Positions 12,536-25,200 of a stretch of DNA of 64,000 nt are shown here, in pieces. The stretch covers positions 186,001 through 250,000 of the forward strand of contig JAJOHG010000002.1 in NCBI GenBank assembly GCA_021029095.1. Direction: 5' to 3'. Position numbers and translations under genes: made by a program. The notes under the pieces are model-generated. The model saw only the letters and a list, made by a program, of their open reading frames with translations. It did not search any database and was not told where the DNA came from. This DNA comes from Phellopilus nigrolimitatus (Eukaryota > Basidiomycota > Agaricomycetes > Hymenochaetales > Hymenochaetaceae). The stretch's first letter is position 1. Every line of letters begins with the position of its first letter.

Positions 12536-14738
12536 TTAAATTTGGTAGAGTCCGATCTGATTGGCTTTGATAAGCAAAGCCTGAAGACACCCGGCCGCAT
12601 TAGTTTTGTTTGTAAACTTAGATAGAAAACTACGCATACTAGCAATTTGACGTATCTCCGCGCGAAAGTGAAGTCACCTGCGGCATACCACAACTATCCA
12701 AAGTGAATGAAAAATAGATTCGTTAGGTGGGAACCCACTAGAGGAGTAAGCAAAGAATGAATACTGACTCCGCGCTGACCAGTGGGCCGGAAGACGCCCT
12801 TCACTTCACCCTCCTCGTCCAAGCCGAAAACGTCCGGCGTCTTGTCGACAATCGCGTCCCCTAATATTCTCTTGTATGTTTCACGAATTGGCTTGAAGCC
12901 GGTCCTAAGCAACGCGTACAAATTAGAATTGAGAGTATTATGTCGAACAAAAAGGTACGAACGCAAATACGACTGCGTCTGTCTCTAGTTCTGAACCATC
13001 AGAAAAGACGATATTGTTTTTTCCCATGCTGATAACCTCTGTACCCTGCTTCAGCCTGATCTCTCCGCTGGAGATCAAGGAGGAGCATCCTGAATCAAAA
13101 GCTAGACGTATTTTTATTCAGTGGGCATCGATTTGAGTCACAGACAACCTACAGTAACCTGTTTATAACCAAGTTAATAATTATGAGAAGATATAAGTAT
13201 CGCAAGAAAACGTGCCTCCGCCCTTAGTCAACCCCAGCTCAATGTATCCTGCACCAGTCGGACCATCGGATAATTTGAACCCGGCTTCTGTGAGCTCTTG
13301 ACGCATTTCTTTATCGTGTTCATGGACTACTAGTTGCATACCGCGGAGCATCTCCAAAAACAGGTTATTTGGTGTGGTGTCCATCTTGAAATCTGTCACC
13401 GCAATTGGGACGTCCTCGGGGAAGAAATTCTTTACCAACGACGTGATGAACTTGCTGGAAACGACGCATGTCGCAGAGCGTTGTAGCATTGTTACGGCCT
13501 TCGCACCGTGATCGACAAGGTCAACACAAATATCGGAGGCAGAGTTCGCTGCTCCAATGACGAGTACACGCTGTCCCTTGTATGCTGCGCCGCCGGGAAA
13601 ACGACTTGAGTGCACGAGCGTACCTTGGAATAACTCTTGACCTGTGATTTTGGGAATGACCCCGTCACCGAAGGTACTAAGGGCCATGATGAGATGCGGA
13701 GGACGCAACGTGACTCGTCGACCGTCTTTTTTGACTACGACTGTCCATTTCTTGGCTGTTTCATCATAGATAGGGTTGTTCTCTATTGTGGATGAGGTCC
13801 AGACGAAGAGTTCTTGGGTTATAGCATAGTTTTCCAGCCAGTCGGCGAGCTTGTCCTTCGGAGTGTATGTAGGCCATGTTGTAGGAAAAGGTTGATAGAG
13901 TACTTCATGAAACGCAGGGACGTATCAGCGCAGCAAGGTTAGTATTTGCTGCAAGAGCGTCGGGGACGCTTAAGAAACTTACGTTGGCAGTATGCTCGCG
14001 GAATATGCAGCTTCAAGGAAGGGTATCGGTTTCTCCAGTTATCTCCGATCCGGGCATCCTTCTCTATGACTAGGCACGCCACTCCCATTTGGCGGAGACA
14101 AGCTGCAACCTGTAGCCCGACGTGTCCAGCGCCAACTACGAGAAGATAAGAACTTCTTCAAATTTGAAGTATGGCTGACACATTGATTTCTCATACTTAC
14201 CTATGAGGACCTCCGGACTAGTCTCTGCCATTCCGCGCATTTGCACGTACTTCTCTCTCCAGGACATACCTCCATAAATACCTGACTCGTGCAGAACCTC
14301 CTCATGGCCCTTCCAATCGCTGACCAGCATCAAAACGCTCAGCGCCTTCCACTCCATCCCATTACTCTTTCCCGTGGACTCTTGCACAAGTCTTACCGAG
14401 CCCCTCCCATGCGCATCTTTCGTCTCGAATGTAAATGCAGCAACCACCGCGTTCGCTCCCGGCCTCACTTCTTCCGCCACAGGTACCAGGTGTTTCGAGC
14501 TTTCATCAATTTTGAAGTTGGAAAGCCCGCGAGAGGTAATTTTATCAGCCAGGAATGTTTTTATTTCAACGCATCCTTGAACAGTCCTGAGGTCCCAACT
14601 AAAGACTAAGAGATCGCGAAGATAGCCATCGGATACGAAAAGAGAAGATAGCGCATCCAGGTCCTCTGCCGAGACTGCTGCAGCGAGTGCGGAAAGCCAA
14701 TTTGTCGCGATTAAGTTCACGTTCACTTCTGAAGACAT
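12536..14738 (-). CDS. flavin-containing monooxygenase with N-terminal NTF2-like domain
   Basis: ATG at 14736-14738 opens a first exon of about 180 residues resembling an NTF2/SnoaL-like fold (NWLSALAAAVSAEDLDALSS, VSDGYLRDLL). A short intron leads to the FAD-binding Rossmann motif VVGAGHVGLQVAACLRQMG followed by RIGDNWRNRYPSLKLH. Later exons carry PTYTPKDKLADWLENYA, a second nucleotide-binding motif (VLVIGAANSASDICVDL), the FATGF signature after splicing, and GLWYAAGDFTFARRYVKLLA. The gene ends in LIKANQIGLYQI and TAA at 12536-12538. This layout is common among fungal NADPH-dependent monooxygenases related to YUCCA/FMO enzymes, which oxygenate small molecules. The substrate is unknown. The adjacent permease is convergent, so the two share no promoter. 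Confidence 0.88.
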
Positions 14739-17044
14739 CGTCCGGCAAACTTAGCTGCGACTGAGCCGAAGAGTGGGAGTAAGACTGTATCTGATATAAG
14801 GTGGCGATCGTGTACTAAGATACATTCGACAAGTCCGTGGAAGGCCGCAACCAGTCACTTCACATGGGTTTGAACAGCACAGTGAAAGCCTGATCCTTGA
14901 GTCGAAGCCCATGAAACCGATACTGGCAATTGCGTGGAAACGAATATATAGCAGACTGTCAGTCGGAGGTGGTAAACGAAGTGAGCGCGCTGCGCATTTG
15001 ACGCACCCATTTCAATTCACGTGTTTCCGACCTCGTTTTGGACGTTTTTCCTGATTTCGTCCACCTACGTTCACTTCGAGGCTTGTTACAAGTTGCGCCT
15101 ATTGACAGTAGCATTTCTTTCTACTCCCGTTTTTAAGAAATAACAAGGCAGAACGACCGTGAGCACTATTCATAGTGCGGGGCCGGGGAGCCTATGGCTA
15201 ATCAACACTCTGGCACGTCAATCTCAAACTGCAAGTCAAGTACTAGTTTCATGGTGTATTCTCCACAAGAATCAATGCGAAATGCAGCTCGGTTGGAAGA
15301 CTGTCCAGAAGCATTGCTTGACAAATTCGTCATGCCATGTGCTTGCAATGAGCTCTGTGTTGACATCCAGACAGCACGCGAAACCCTCGAGTATAACCTG
15401 CTACATCAACTTCCCGCACGCTCTATGTCCTCTCGTTACTTACTTACACATTGCGAATCAACGCCGCATGTCTCGCTTACATTATTGCACAGGCATAGCA
15501 TGAGTACTTCCCTGGATCTCGCAACTATGTTATGTCTTCGGAAGTAGTCGACGTCTAGCGCAACCTCCACACGTCGGATTTTTGTGGTGATTGCCCTCGC
15601 TAGCTGTACAATCAACGCATAATTTCGAAACGCGAGTATCCTGACCCCATAACGTTTGTGCTCGTGTAAGGCTTGGTTCTTTACCGGTGCGACCTTGCCA
15701 TAATATGCTCTTCTATCACCGTCCGCAGCTGTACAGCGATACACGACGTGAAAGTCAATCTAATGGATGGTCCGTATCAACATGCTCAGCATGACTATAC
15801 TGACTTCTGTGTGCTTCCAGCATACAATGTGGCTTACACGTTGCAATATGTACTCGAACGGCTAGTCTCCTGTGCAGCGCTGCCGATTTCTTACCTTTCT
15901 TCGGCTGAGATCTAAGATGTCGCAATTGTCATCCGTGCTTCCCGCGCGGCACGAATTTATACTCATTGTGTCTACGGGCGCACAATCCGAGCTTGAGTCC
16001 GGGAGACATAAAAGAGCGACTCTCGACTGTCGCTATGAGCACCAAAAATCCCCCACGAAACGGCTCTCCTCCATAACGACCCCCTGCGCAGGCGTATACG
16101 ACAACCAGCTGAAACAATAAAACGAAGCCGGACGACCGTGGAGGTACGTTCCTGGTAGCGTTATTGTCTCTCTATCTGCTGATTAGCCTTCAAGTGCTCC
16201 ATCTCCGGATCCGGATCCTTCATCGGCCTTCGTTCGAAGCAGCGCATCTCTATTGTACATTCCTAATTCGCCGCGCGCTAGCACGGGCCGTGTTCATTTT
16301 ATTATTCGATCGACACGACAATCCTTCCATCATTGCGATGACGATGAACAGCTTTCTAACCGTTTCACAAGACACTCCTGTGTGCACCACGGGGCCGTCG
16401 CCTTTCGATGCTGTCGCTTTCTCCTGGGGCCAGATGACTGAACAGGAAAGACAGGCATACTGGAGACGCTCGGGCTGCGAGTCCGCCCTGAACTCGAAGC
16501 GGAAGAAGGCGCCGAAGGAACACAGGGGTAGAAATTAAAGGTTGAAGGTTCGGGACAGGAAGGGCCGGGGGAGAATCGACTGGCGGGTCTAGACGATATC
16601 GGAGTTGAGCCTCGTATTTATTTGCGATCATTCTATCTGCTTCCGACTTTCCACGTTCGGCATTCGACACTTCTCGGACTTCTTTGTTATTGTTCTTGTA
16701 TCACTTATTATCTCCGCGAACACAAGTATACATTGTATCTTTTTATTTGGATTTGCAACGCTGGCCAGTGGCCACTGCTGTATTTCGCAGATTCTGTTTA
16801 GTTACCGGATCCGGTAACCAGCTTTGCTGGTCGGTAACGTCCGGTAAACTTTTTCGAAGTCTGACTCGGCCATCTGCTGAGAACGCTCAAGCCTGTTCTT
16901 GCGTCTTCTCACCGCCCACCGCCGCGTTCGGTTCGCCTCCTTCCTGCTGTGCGCTGTCACCGCGGTGTTTTAGCTGGTTCTCGTCGTGCCTTCTTGCCAT
17001 TTACGAGTCCATCGTTCTATCTTGTTCGCAACACAACAACAACT
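14739..17044. other. 2.3-kb intergenic region, no convincing gene
   Basis: The stretch holds promoter regions for the flanking divergent genes. Open frames of 60-120 codons occur, but none chain across introns or show motifs. One small frame at 16338-16538 is listed separately. Confidence 0.4.
16338..16538 (+). CDS. possible small hypothetical protein
   Basis: An intron-free frame of 66 codons begins at ATG 16338. Its product starts MTMNSFLTVSQDTPVCTTGP and ends in a basic tail (SKRKKAPKEHRGRN). The middle, FSWGQMTEQERQAYWRRSGC, looks helical and protein-like. No family is recognised and there is no other support, so this may be chance. Confidence 0.25.
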   Translation: MTMNSFLTVSQDTPVCTTGPSPFDAVAFSWGQMTEQERQAYWRRSGCESALNSKRKKAPKEHRGRN

Positions 17045-18355
17045 ATGGCTGAGAAAAATTCGTCGGTGAAGACAATGAAAGATTTGGTCGCAGGGACTGC
17101 AGGAGGTATCATGCAGGTAACGCAGATATTTTGGTTTTCTGTTTGGTGCTCGTTGCGACAGTGATTTGAATGGAGGTGCTTTTGGACGCGAATTAGGTGC
17201 TCGTTGGCCAACCGTTTGATATCGTAAAAGTGGTACGTGATTGATTCATGAACGCGTCGAACGAGAGTAAAATTGAAAATATGAGCAGAGGATGCAAACG
17301 GCGCCACAAGGCACATACTCGGGAATGATCCACTGCGCTGGGGGGATTCTGAAGAACGAGGGACCTCTGGCATTTTACAAGGTCTGACTCATGCCAGCTA
17401 TTTTCCAACTCATGTTGAACTCATCGTGCGCTTTCAATCCGATCACTTAGGGGACGGTCTCTCCGCTCATGGGCATAGGAGCCTGCGTTTCCATCCAGTT
17501 CGGTGCTTTGGAGTACACGAAGCGCGTCTTCACGCAGATGAATATCAGGGTTGGAAAAGGCGGTGCAGACGGCAAGGAGCTGTCGGCGGGCCAGCTCGTC
17601 GTCGCTGGTTCTTTGGCTGGTATTGCTAACAGCGTCGTTTCCGGGCCAGTCGAGCATATCCGTATACGTGCGTCCTCTAGTCTTGACTCTCGAGGCCCGA
17701 GCGACATCCAGCTCATAGCATTTCTAACATTGCTGTCCCGCTTCTTCAGGTCTGCAAATCCAAGCGACCGACAACAAAATCTACTCAGGACCCGGAGATG
17801 CCGTGAGGAAAATCATGAAACAACACGGTATCGCAGGTCTCTACAAGGGCCAAGTCGCGACGCTCGCGCGCGAGGCGGTCGGGTATGGCGCATACTTCTG
17901 GGCCTACGAAAAGCTGATGCAGCGCGAGCTGCGCAACGGCGTGAAGCGCGAAGATGTCAGCCCGTTCAAAGCTGTACTGTTCGGTGCGGCGGCGGGGTAT
18001 GCGGTGTGTATATGATTTTTCTCTTCCCACTGTCTGCACAAATTGACGATCGGATAATAGCTCTGGGCATGGATATACCCTATCGACATGATTAAGTCTC
18101 GTATGCAGACAGACGGGTTTTCTGCTGCCGATGGCCGAAAATACAAATCAACGCTCGATTGTGTCCGTACGGTATGGCGCACCGAGGGTATCAGCGCCTT
18201 TACCCGTGGTCTTGGCCCTACTCTTATTCGGTACGACGGATGATTGAAAATGTGACAGAACTTGGAACTCATTCACCTTTTTTAGTTCACCGTTCGCCAA
18301 TGGCGCAACGTTCCTTGGATATGAGCTTGCCAGTCGAGCATTAGAACATCTGTGA
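17045..18355 (+). CDS. YMC1: mitochondrial carrier, YMC1/YMC2-like
   Basis: Several exons give a complete six-helix carrier. After MAEKNSSVKTMKDLVAGTAG the first repeat reads VLVGQPFDIVKVRMQT, whose PxD/ExxK/R signature is PFDIVK. The second repeat has GTVSPLMGIGACVSIQFGAL and the signature SGPVEHIRIRLQ. The third has YPIDMIKSRMQTDG and ends SPFANGATFLGYELASRA before TGA at 18353-18355. DLVAGTAGGI..QVLVGQPFD, KGT(V/L)(S/T)PL(M/I)G(I/V)GACVS and the E in PVEH closely resemble yeast Ymc1/Ymc2, inner-membrane carriers linked to amino-acid and glycine transport. Assignment to the wider carnitine/ornithine carrier branch is secure; orthology with Ymc1 is a strong inference. Confidence 0.9.
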
Positions 18356-19407
18356 TCAAAGACTTTCGGATACCTCCATCGATGATACGGATATCTTCAA
18401 AACTCAGATAGATTCAGTACACCTACAGATTGTACTCTACCTCACGAACACGCCAGGCTTATCTTAGGTGGGGAAAAATATTTGGTAATTTATTTTTTTC
18501 GTTGTTACAGTCTTTAGAGCATGCACACAATCCACTTGTATCTTTTCCGGTCCAGAAAATCGGAGATGCATCTGTTTCCTATCGGTCATACGTCGCATTC
18601 ATATCGGAGCATCGACATGAGATAAGTGTTTTAAACCTATTTTGTCCAGGACTGTCTTCCGAGAAGCCACTGAAGCCACCCTTCCTTGAAGGTTTGCGCC
18701 TTAATCATTTCTCGTGTCACCTAGCTTATGGGTACGAGCAGCCTGACGAGATATAAACCACAAGTTTAAGAGCGTTTTGAACAGTTCACCGTCTGATCTT
18801 TTGCGTCACCGCTGCTGTCTGAGAACGGGCCCAGTTCCACGAGTCTGTTATTCGCACCCGCTTCGCATTCACTACGAACTTATCCGACTGTTATGCAGAG
18901 AAACACTATGGCCTGAAAGGCGGCCGTATACCAAACGCCACCTAAAAAACACCTTATCTGTTTTGTGGGGATGAAGTTTCATCGCGTGCCAGAAGGGAGC
19001 TCATACAGACAAAGTATGCCACGGATGACCCAGAAAAATGAAGAACCGGACACAGCTTGGAAGCGGAATTTGCGAATCACGAGCCTTCTCGATCTTGACT
19101 GTCCAATTTCGCCCAAAGGACAGGGGGTAGATGTGCTTTTGCGTACGATACTTATGTTGATTGCTTCTCTTCTTTGAAGTCGCAACTCTTAAGATTTTTT
19201 GACTGTAAGTGGAACTCTGGGTCGTGAAATAATATTTCAAGTGTCTTCGGATCAACGGGACCATAATGGGATCTGAGTACACGAAGCATACCGTTAGAAA
19301 GCATACGGGCTCGGTGAAAGCAGGGATTCATTATTTAAGCTCACAGATACAGTACGATACACCCCTCTCAACCTATTCATACAGACTCTTCCCCTCGAAG
19401 CACTCTT
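18356..19407. other. intergenic, no gene seen
   Basis: About 1 kb between the carrier and the CoA-binding protein gene. These genes are convergent, so the space holds two 3' ends. No frame with motifs or intron-compatible continuation was found. Confidence 0.5.
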
Positions 19408-20060
19408 CTACAACTTGCTCAAACTGCCGATTATGGCGTCCCCCTCAACAAGGATGCATGGTCCTCCCAAAATGACGCGATCAGTAAGTCCGTTGTCCTC
19501 GATGTATTCGCGAACGGTGTCGTCGTCAGCGCCAGGCTGGAGCCAAATAGCAACCGTCCCAAGTTCCTTGGCGGACTTGAGAATACCAAGGGTGACCTGT
19601 AAGCATGATTAGATTAACAAATAACAGTCCTTCAATAACTATAAGAGGGAAAATGAAAATCATGCTTGAACTCACTTTCGGAGATGTGATTATGCTGACA
19701 GCCGTCTCGGATGGTGCGGGGAGCTCGGAAAGCGAACGGACGGTTTTAAGGCTCTCCAGCTCCTCCTCTTTCTGCGTAATGAAGGAAATGCTCAGCTGGA
19801 GCCGTCCTGACCGACTCTTCTGTCGTAGCACTCACGGGGTGAACAGGAGTGACGAGGAAGTTGCGGGCTTGGTACCACTTCAGCACCTTTGTCCCGAACT
19901 TTGTCTCATCTTTCGATGCGCCTACCACGGCGAAACGTGGTGCCGAGAGGAAGGTTCGCTGGATATCCGCTATAGACATGGTTTGGTATCGCGAGACGGG
20001 GACGTGTTTCAAGCGAGAGACTCTGCTGAAGTGATTCGCAGGAAGATGATAACGAAGCAT
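19408..20060 (-). CDS. CoA-binding-domain (YccU-like) protein
   Basis: Three minus-strand exons form a small Rossmann-type protein. The first contains MSIADIQRTFLSAPRFAVVG then ASKDETKFGTKVLKWY and VTPVHP. The second reads EEELESLKTVRSLSELPAPS to SIITSPK. The third reads VTLGILKSAKELGTVAIWLQ, PGADDDTVREYIED and CILVEGD, ending at TAG 19408-19410. This is the compact CoA-binding fold found in bacterial YccU and in the N-terminal part of acyl-CoA synthetases. Stand-alone members have no settled function. The start at 20060 adds 27 residues rich in R, H and S without acidic residues, possibly a mitochondrial targeting peptide. The internal ATG at 19979 is an alternative start without it. Confidence 0.85.
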
Positions 20061-21682
20061 ATGCTCCCCTATGCTTTTATACCATTGGCCACCAGGAACT
20101 TCTAGCTGCCAGCTGCGTAAGAATAAACTGTTAAGAGGACAGATGCGTTGGCAAACACTAATAAAGATGATTCAGCCCAAACGTCAAAACGTGACTGAAC
20201 GTGATACAGCATAATGATGGCAAAATCTTGCCGAGGAGATAAGGACACTTGATTTCTGAACAAATGAAATAGGAAAAAGAAACAAATTTTCCAGCCATGC
20301 AAGTGACTTGCGTTCCAAAGATTGGGTAAGTGGCTTTGATACGGGGTAGAGACACGGAATGCCCTAGTAAAAGGCGAGGGCATTGGTTATTTGCGGCTAC
20401 CCCAGCCACAATCTATGTCGTGGGAAGGCTGCTCCTATGGTCAAAGTTTCTTGTTTCGGTCAACCGGCGGGTTATCTCTGAAGGCAGAATGGCAAAATAA
20501 AGTCACGTACATGTACACACATCTCCTGTATACATATGATTATAGGTAGCAAAGTTTTTCCTCAATAATACTCCAGAGCTTATATGCAAATTCGCGAGAC
20601 AAGGCTCCGGTGTTATTTGCATTTAAAATCCAACAGAATGTAACAAAAGCACAGCTATACTGCAGGTGCGACCGTAGAAGTACCTACACGAAACAAATGC
20701 AGAAACATGAAGGCTGTCCAAAAGGCCGAGGTCGCACAAGTTGGGATCAGATTTGACTTGCCAAGACTTACGAGTAAGATATCTGCCTCGGGAGAATGCG
20801 ACGAAGGCCCGAAGCGGAGTCCCATCTTGCTCGCCCACGGCATACGTTGAGTAAACCAGAACTAACTCGCACAACCTCCTGTATCGACCAAGATACAAGA
20901 AACCCGAATGCGTATTTCTTACATCGCCGGTCCTGCTTGCTATTTGTCATCCCCCTGCAAATATCGGTTTGCGTCAGATGCGCCCGGGACGCGAGATTTA
21001 TTTCTCTCAGCGCCTTTCGGACAATTTTCCGATGTCAGCGGTGCCTCCCAGCTGTATGGAGTATCTATTCAGAAGCTCCACGGCAGTATTAGTGGATTTG
21101 AATTTGCTCCGCGGCAGCCACTCACTTCGCGTTCATCAGCAAGTAACAAGCCAGAAATAAAAAGGCTGTTATAATTTAGCAGAATGATAGGAATGGGCGT
21201 TCGAAACCTGAGTACGCGTATTGGGGTTCTACGTACAGTACAGCAGATCTGACGGTTCGCTCGTTCCAGAGGTGTCGCTAGATATTTCCCACTTCGATTC
21301 TTCTCTGGTCGTTTTTGATTAATTACAACATATGGAATTTATCGTGACGCACTACTCGTGGCTCACGGTCATCAAGGTCATTCGAGATACCACAGAAGGA
21401 ACGGGCTGGTTCATGCTAAGTGCGAGGCGGAGGAAAGCGGCGAGGGGAAGGTAAAGACGCGTCGTACACGAAAGACCGCGAGAGCAATTGCGTGATAGGA
21501 ACGCGAGACTGGCCGAAATGGGTAAGCTGAATCGCCAGAAATTGCTCAGTCTGTGCACCGAGATAGAGCTACGTGCTAGAATCGAGAATATATGTAGATT
21601 GTAGCAGTGCAAACTCGACAGGGGATATTGTGAAAAAGAATCATACACCTGTTGCCTTGTATTACCCCAAATTAAACGTATA
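20061..21682. other. intergenic upstream of the retrotransposon
   Basis: About 1.6 kb with no gene that I can support. The copia element is inserted at its right edge, so no host reading frame appears to be broken by that insertion. Confidence 0.45.
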
Positions 21683-21687
21683 TATTC

Positions 21688-22185
21688 TGTTGGGAACCGT
21701 GAGAACGATGGCTTGTTGTCCGCCGTCGTTCCCACGCCTGCTGCTGGACTGCAAGTCGGCGGAGCCCCGCCCCGCTCGCGCACTGGTTGCGTGCTCGGAC
21801 AAGCTCCACTCCCGATCACTGTCCGAGCCCCCTCGTTTCGTGTTGACCAATAGAACTGCTTATTTACTTATCATTTATCTTTCCTTATCGTTTCCCCTTT
21901 CTTTCGTAGAGTAAACGGCTTTTCCGAGAGCCCGCAAACCCGTAGTATAAAAAGATCCTTTATTCTTTTGCCCACCTCAGACGTTCGCACCGCCGCGCGA
22001 TCGACTGAGGTGAGCTTTCGCCATTATACATTTCTATTATACTTTTACTCATTAGACTATTAAACTAGCTTACTTTGTATTAGGTTAGTTTACAATGATT
22101 AGACGTTCGCACCGCCGCGCGATCGACTGAGCTTACTTTGTATTAGGTTACGTCTCTCGCGCGGACCCGGTCTCACCCTACAACA
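21688..22185 (+). repeat. 5' LTR of the copia element
   Basis: This repeat begins TGTTGGGAACC and ends CTACAACA, so it has the TG...CA ends of LTRs. A TATA-like box, TATAAAAAG, is at 21946-21954. A 31-bp segment starting AGACGTTCGCACC occurs twice inside the LTR, at 21979-22009 and 22101-22131, each copy near a repeated CTTACTTTGTATTAGG segment. Confidence 0.95.
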
Positions 22186-22196
22186 GGTTATGAGCC
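22186..22196 (+). other. primer binding site complementary to a tRNA-Met anticodon arm
   Basis: GGTTATGAGCC directly follows the 5' LTR. Its complement, GGCTCATAACC, is the anticodon stem-loop of a CAT (methionine) tRNA. Copia-type elements often prime from an internal, half-tRNA fragment of initiator tRNA-Met, and this fits that mode. Which Met tRNA is used is inferred. Confidence 0.75.
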
Positions 22197-22251
22197 TTGC
22201 TGACCACTGAGCAAGCCGAATCTAATTGTTTTAACGTACCGATTCATCGTA

Positions 22252-25200
22252 ATGTCGAACTCGCATGACACCCTCCCGGCCAGTGTTCCGAAGCTCGCGA
22301 CGAGCGGAGCGAACTGGGTCATTTACCGCATGCGCTTCCAAGCCGCCGTGAAGGCGAAAGGGAAGTGGGGCCACTTCGACGGGACGTCGACGCGCCCGGA
22401 GCCGGTTGGCGACGCTGCTGTTGCGCTAGCGTTGGCGGATGGAGATCCGAACCCGAATGATGCCGTTGAGGCATGGGATAGGTCCGAAGACGTTGCGATG
22501 TACTTGTTGTCGCAACGCCTTGCCGACTCGACGTTGATCCAAGTCGGGAACCTTGCAAATTGCGCCGCGCGCTGGAGCGCAGTTGTGCGCGAGTTTACGC
22601 AGAAGTCTGCATTTGCGCAGACCTCCCTTCGCACTGAATTCCTCGAGGCACGTTGCCCGGGGGATGCTGATGTCCGCGAGTATTTGAGTGAGCTGCGCAC
22701 GAGGCGCGAGACGCTCGCCCAGTCCGGTGTCGAGATTTCCGACAAAGATTTTCGCTCGACCATCATTAACTCCATTCCGAACCGACTCGCAAATTTTGCG
22801 TCTTCGCAGTTAACGGCAGCGGAGATAGCGGCACGCATGTCCGCTACCCTGGCCGATGACGACGAGCACCACGTTTTCGAGGTCGATCCTGAGGTCTTGA
22901 TCCACATAATTTCGGACGAGGCGGACCGGCAGAAGCGAGAGCGCCAGTCGAAGCGCAAGGAGCCGGCTAGGAACTCGAAAGACAAAGACGAGGCTCTCCA
23001 TGTGAGCTCGTCCGCGAAGTCGAAGCCCAAAGGCGACGCGAAGCCGCGCGGCGCCTGTTGGAATTGCGGCGAGACCGGGCACCTTCGCGCGAAGTGCCCG
23101 AAGCCGAAGAAAGACACGTCCAAGGACAAGTCCAAGGACAGCGCGCACGCCGTCGACTCGGACTCGGACTCGGACGGTGTCTGGGACTGTGCCAACGCGG
23201 CATGGGAGTGGTCCGACGACGAAGACGACGAGGGCTTGATGCCCGGACTCGTCGACCTCTCGGATAGTGAGGCCGAGGACGCCTGGACCGACGACGAGGA
23301 TGGCGAGCTATCGAGCTCGGGCTCCGATAGCGAGGAGGAGGACACCGAGGAGGAAACGAGCGCGTACGTTGCGCATGCTCGTGAGGCCGACGATGCTCGT
23401 CGCGCGATCCTCGACTCTGGTTCTACCCGCCATATCTCGCCATACCGTGCCGACTTTTCTTCATTTACTGAGACGCCGCCGAAAAGCCTGCGAGCCGCGA
23501 ATAAACAGCCGTTTCACGCCACGGGTGAGGGAGAATTAGTTATTGAACTCCCGAACGGCGCGGACACGACGAAGATGACACTCACCGAGGTCCTGTATTC
23601 CCCCGAGGTTGGGTACACCTTGATCTCCGTCGGCGCGCTCGACCGCGCGGAGTATTCCGCTACCTTCGCTGGAGGCAAATGCGTGCTGCGCGACGCAGCC
23701 GGTTTGCGCGTTGGAGCGATCCCTCGGTCCGGAAAGGGCCTGTACCGTTTTGCGCACGCGTCCGTCGATCCGACACTGCAAGACGCAGCAAATGTCGCCG
23801 AGGACACGATGAGCCTCATGGAGCTGCACGCTCGCATGGGCCACATCGCGCCCGCGACGGCCGAGAAGCTTGTGCGTAAGGGGTTTGTAACCGGTCTTCG
23901 TCTGGATACATCCGGTGAGGCACCGACGTTTTGCGAATCTTGCGTCTACGGCAAAGCGCAGCGCAAACCTATCGCGCGCGAGCGAGGTGGCGACCGCGCG
24001 ACGGAATTCGGAGCCGAAGTCCACACAGACGTTTGGGGACCGGCGCCAACGCGCTCGCTCGGCGGCCGACACTACTACGTCTCGTTCACGGACGACGCGA
24101 CGCGCGTGACGAAACTGTACCTGCTGAAGAAGAAAAGCGATGTTTTTCGCTCTTACCGTCAGTACGAGTCATGGGCCGACACCCAGATGAACGCGAAGAT
24201 TCGCGTCCTTCACTCCGATCGCGGAGGCGAGTATACTGGTAAAGAGTTCGTTATGCACTTAAAAAGCAAAGGAACGAAACAGAAACTTACTGTCCACGAT
24301 ATGCCGGAGCATAACGGTGTCGCCGAGCGTTTGAACCGCACGATCCTCGAGAAGGTGCGTGCTATGTTGCACGCGAGCGGGCTGCCGAAATTCTTGTGGG
24401 CCGAGGCCACGCGCCACGCCGTTTGGTTGAAGAACCGCACCCCGACACGCGCGCTGAAGGACGTGACACCGCACGAGGCGATGACGGGCGGGCTGCACGC
24501 CTGGGGAGCGAGGTGCTGGGTACACGACAGTTCGAGCTCGAAGCTCGAACCGCGTGCGCGAGAGGGCCGTTGGATGGGATTCGACGCGACGTCGAACGGG
24601 CAGCGGATTTTTTGGCCTGAAAAGAAGAGTATTAGCGTTGAGCGGAATGTTTATTTTGACCCCGGAGAGACTTCGAGTCGTCTCGAGGGGGAGGAATTAG
24701 ATGGAGGGGGAGACGAGCCGACTCCGAAGAACTCACCGCCGACTTCCACTAATCCGCCCGAAAACCCGCCAACAGATTTGTCGGCCGACCCGCCACCTTC
24801 GCCGCCACCCGCACCTGTCGGACCCGCAGCGGCCGATCACCCGCAGCAGCGCGAAGATCCTCCACAGGATCCCCCGCAGCAGCGCGGGCAGTCCAGACCA
24901 GCCGCGGCCGATCCCCCGCCGCAGCGCGAGCGCCGAATTCGTTTTCCTTCGGCCTACCAACGCCGTCTTGATGCCGGAGAGGGCACGCACACGCATTGGC
25001 GTCGTGACGGTGCCGTTCCGCGAGGTATGCGCACAATGCGCGAGTTCGTCGACCAGAACGATGACGCGGCCGAGCTAGTAGAAGAAGACGACTATGATGA
25101 TGAATATGAGTTTTGCGCGGCAATGGAGGAGGCGGAAGGGCTTGAGCCGCGATTGCTCGCGGAAGCCAAACGCTTACCTGAATGGTCCGAGTGGGAGCGC

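Noticed and set aside
15194..15547. 117-codon open frame that might be a gene
   Set aside because: Composition and motifs are uninformative, there is no promoter or splice continuation, and a competing frame of similar length overlaps it.
22323..23345. 340-codon antisense frame opposite copia gag
   Set aside because: It arises from the GC-rich, acidic gag codons (serine-rich mirror image) and is not a separate gene.
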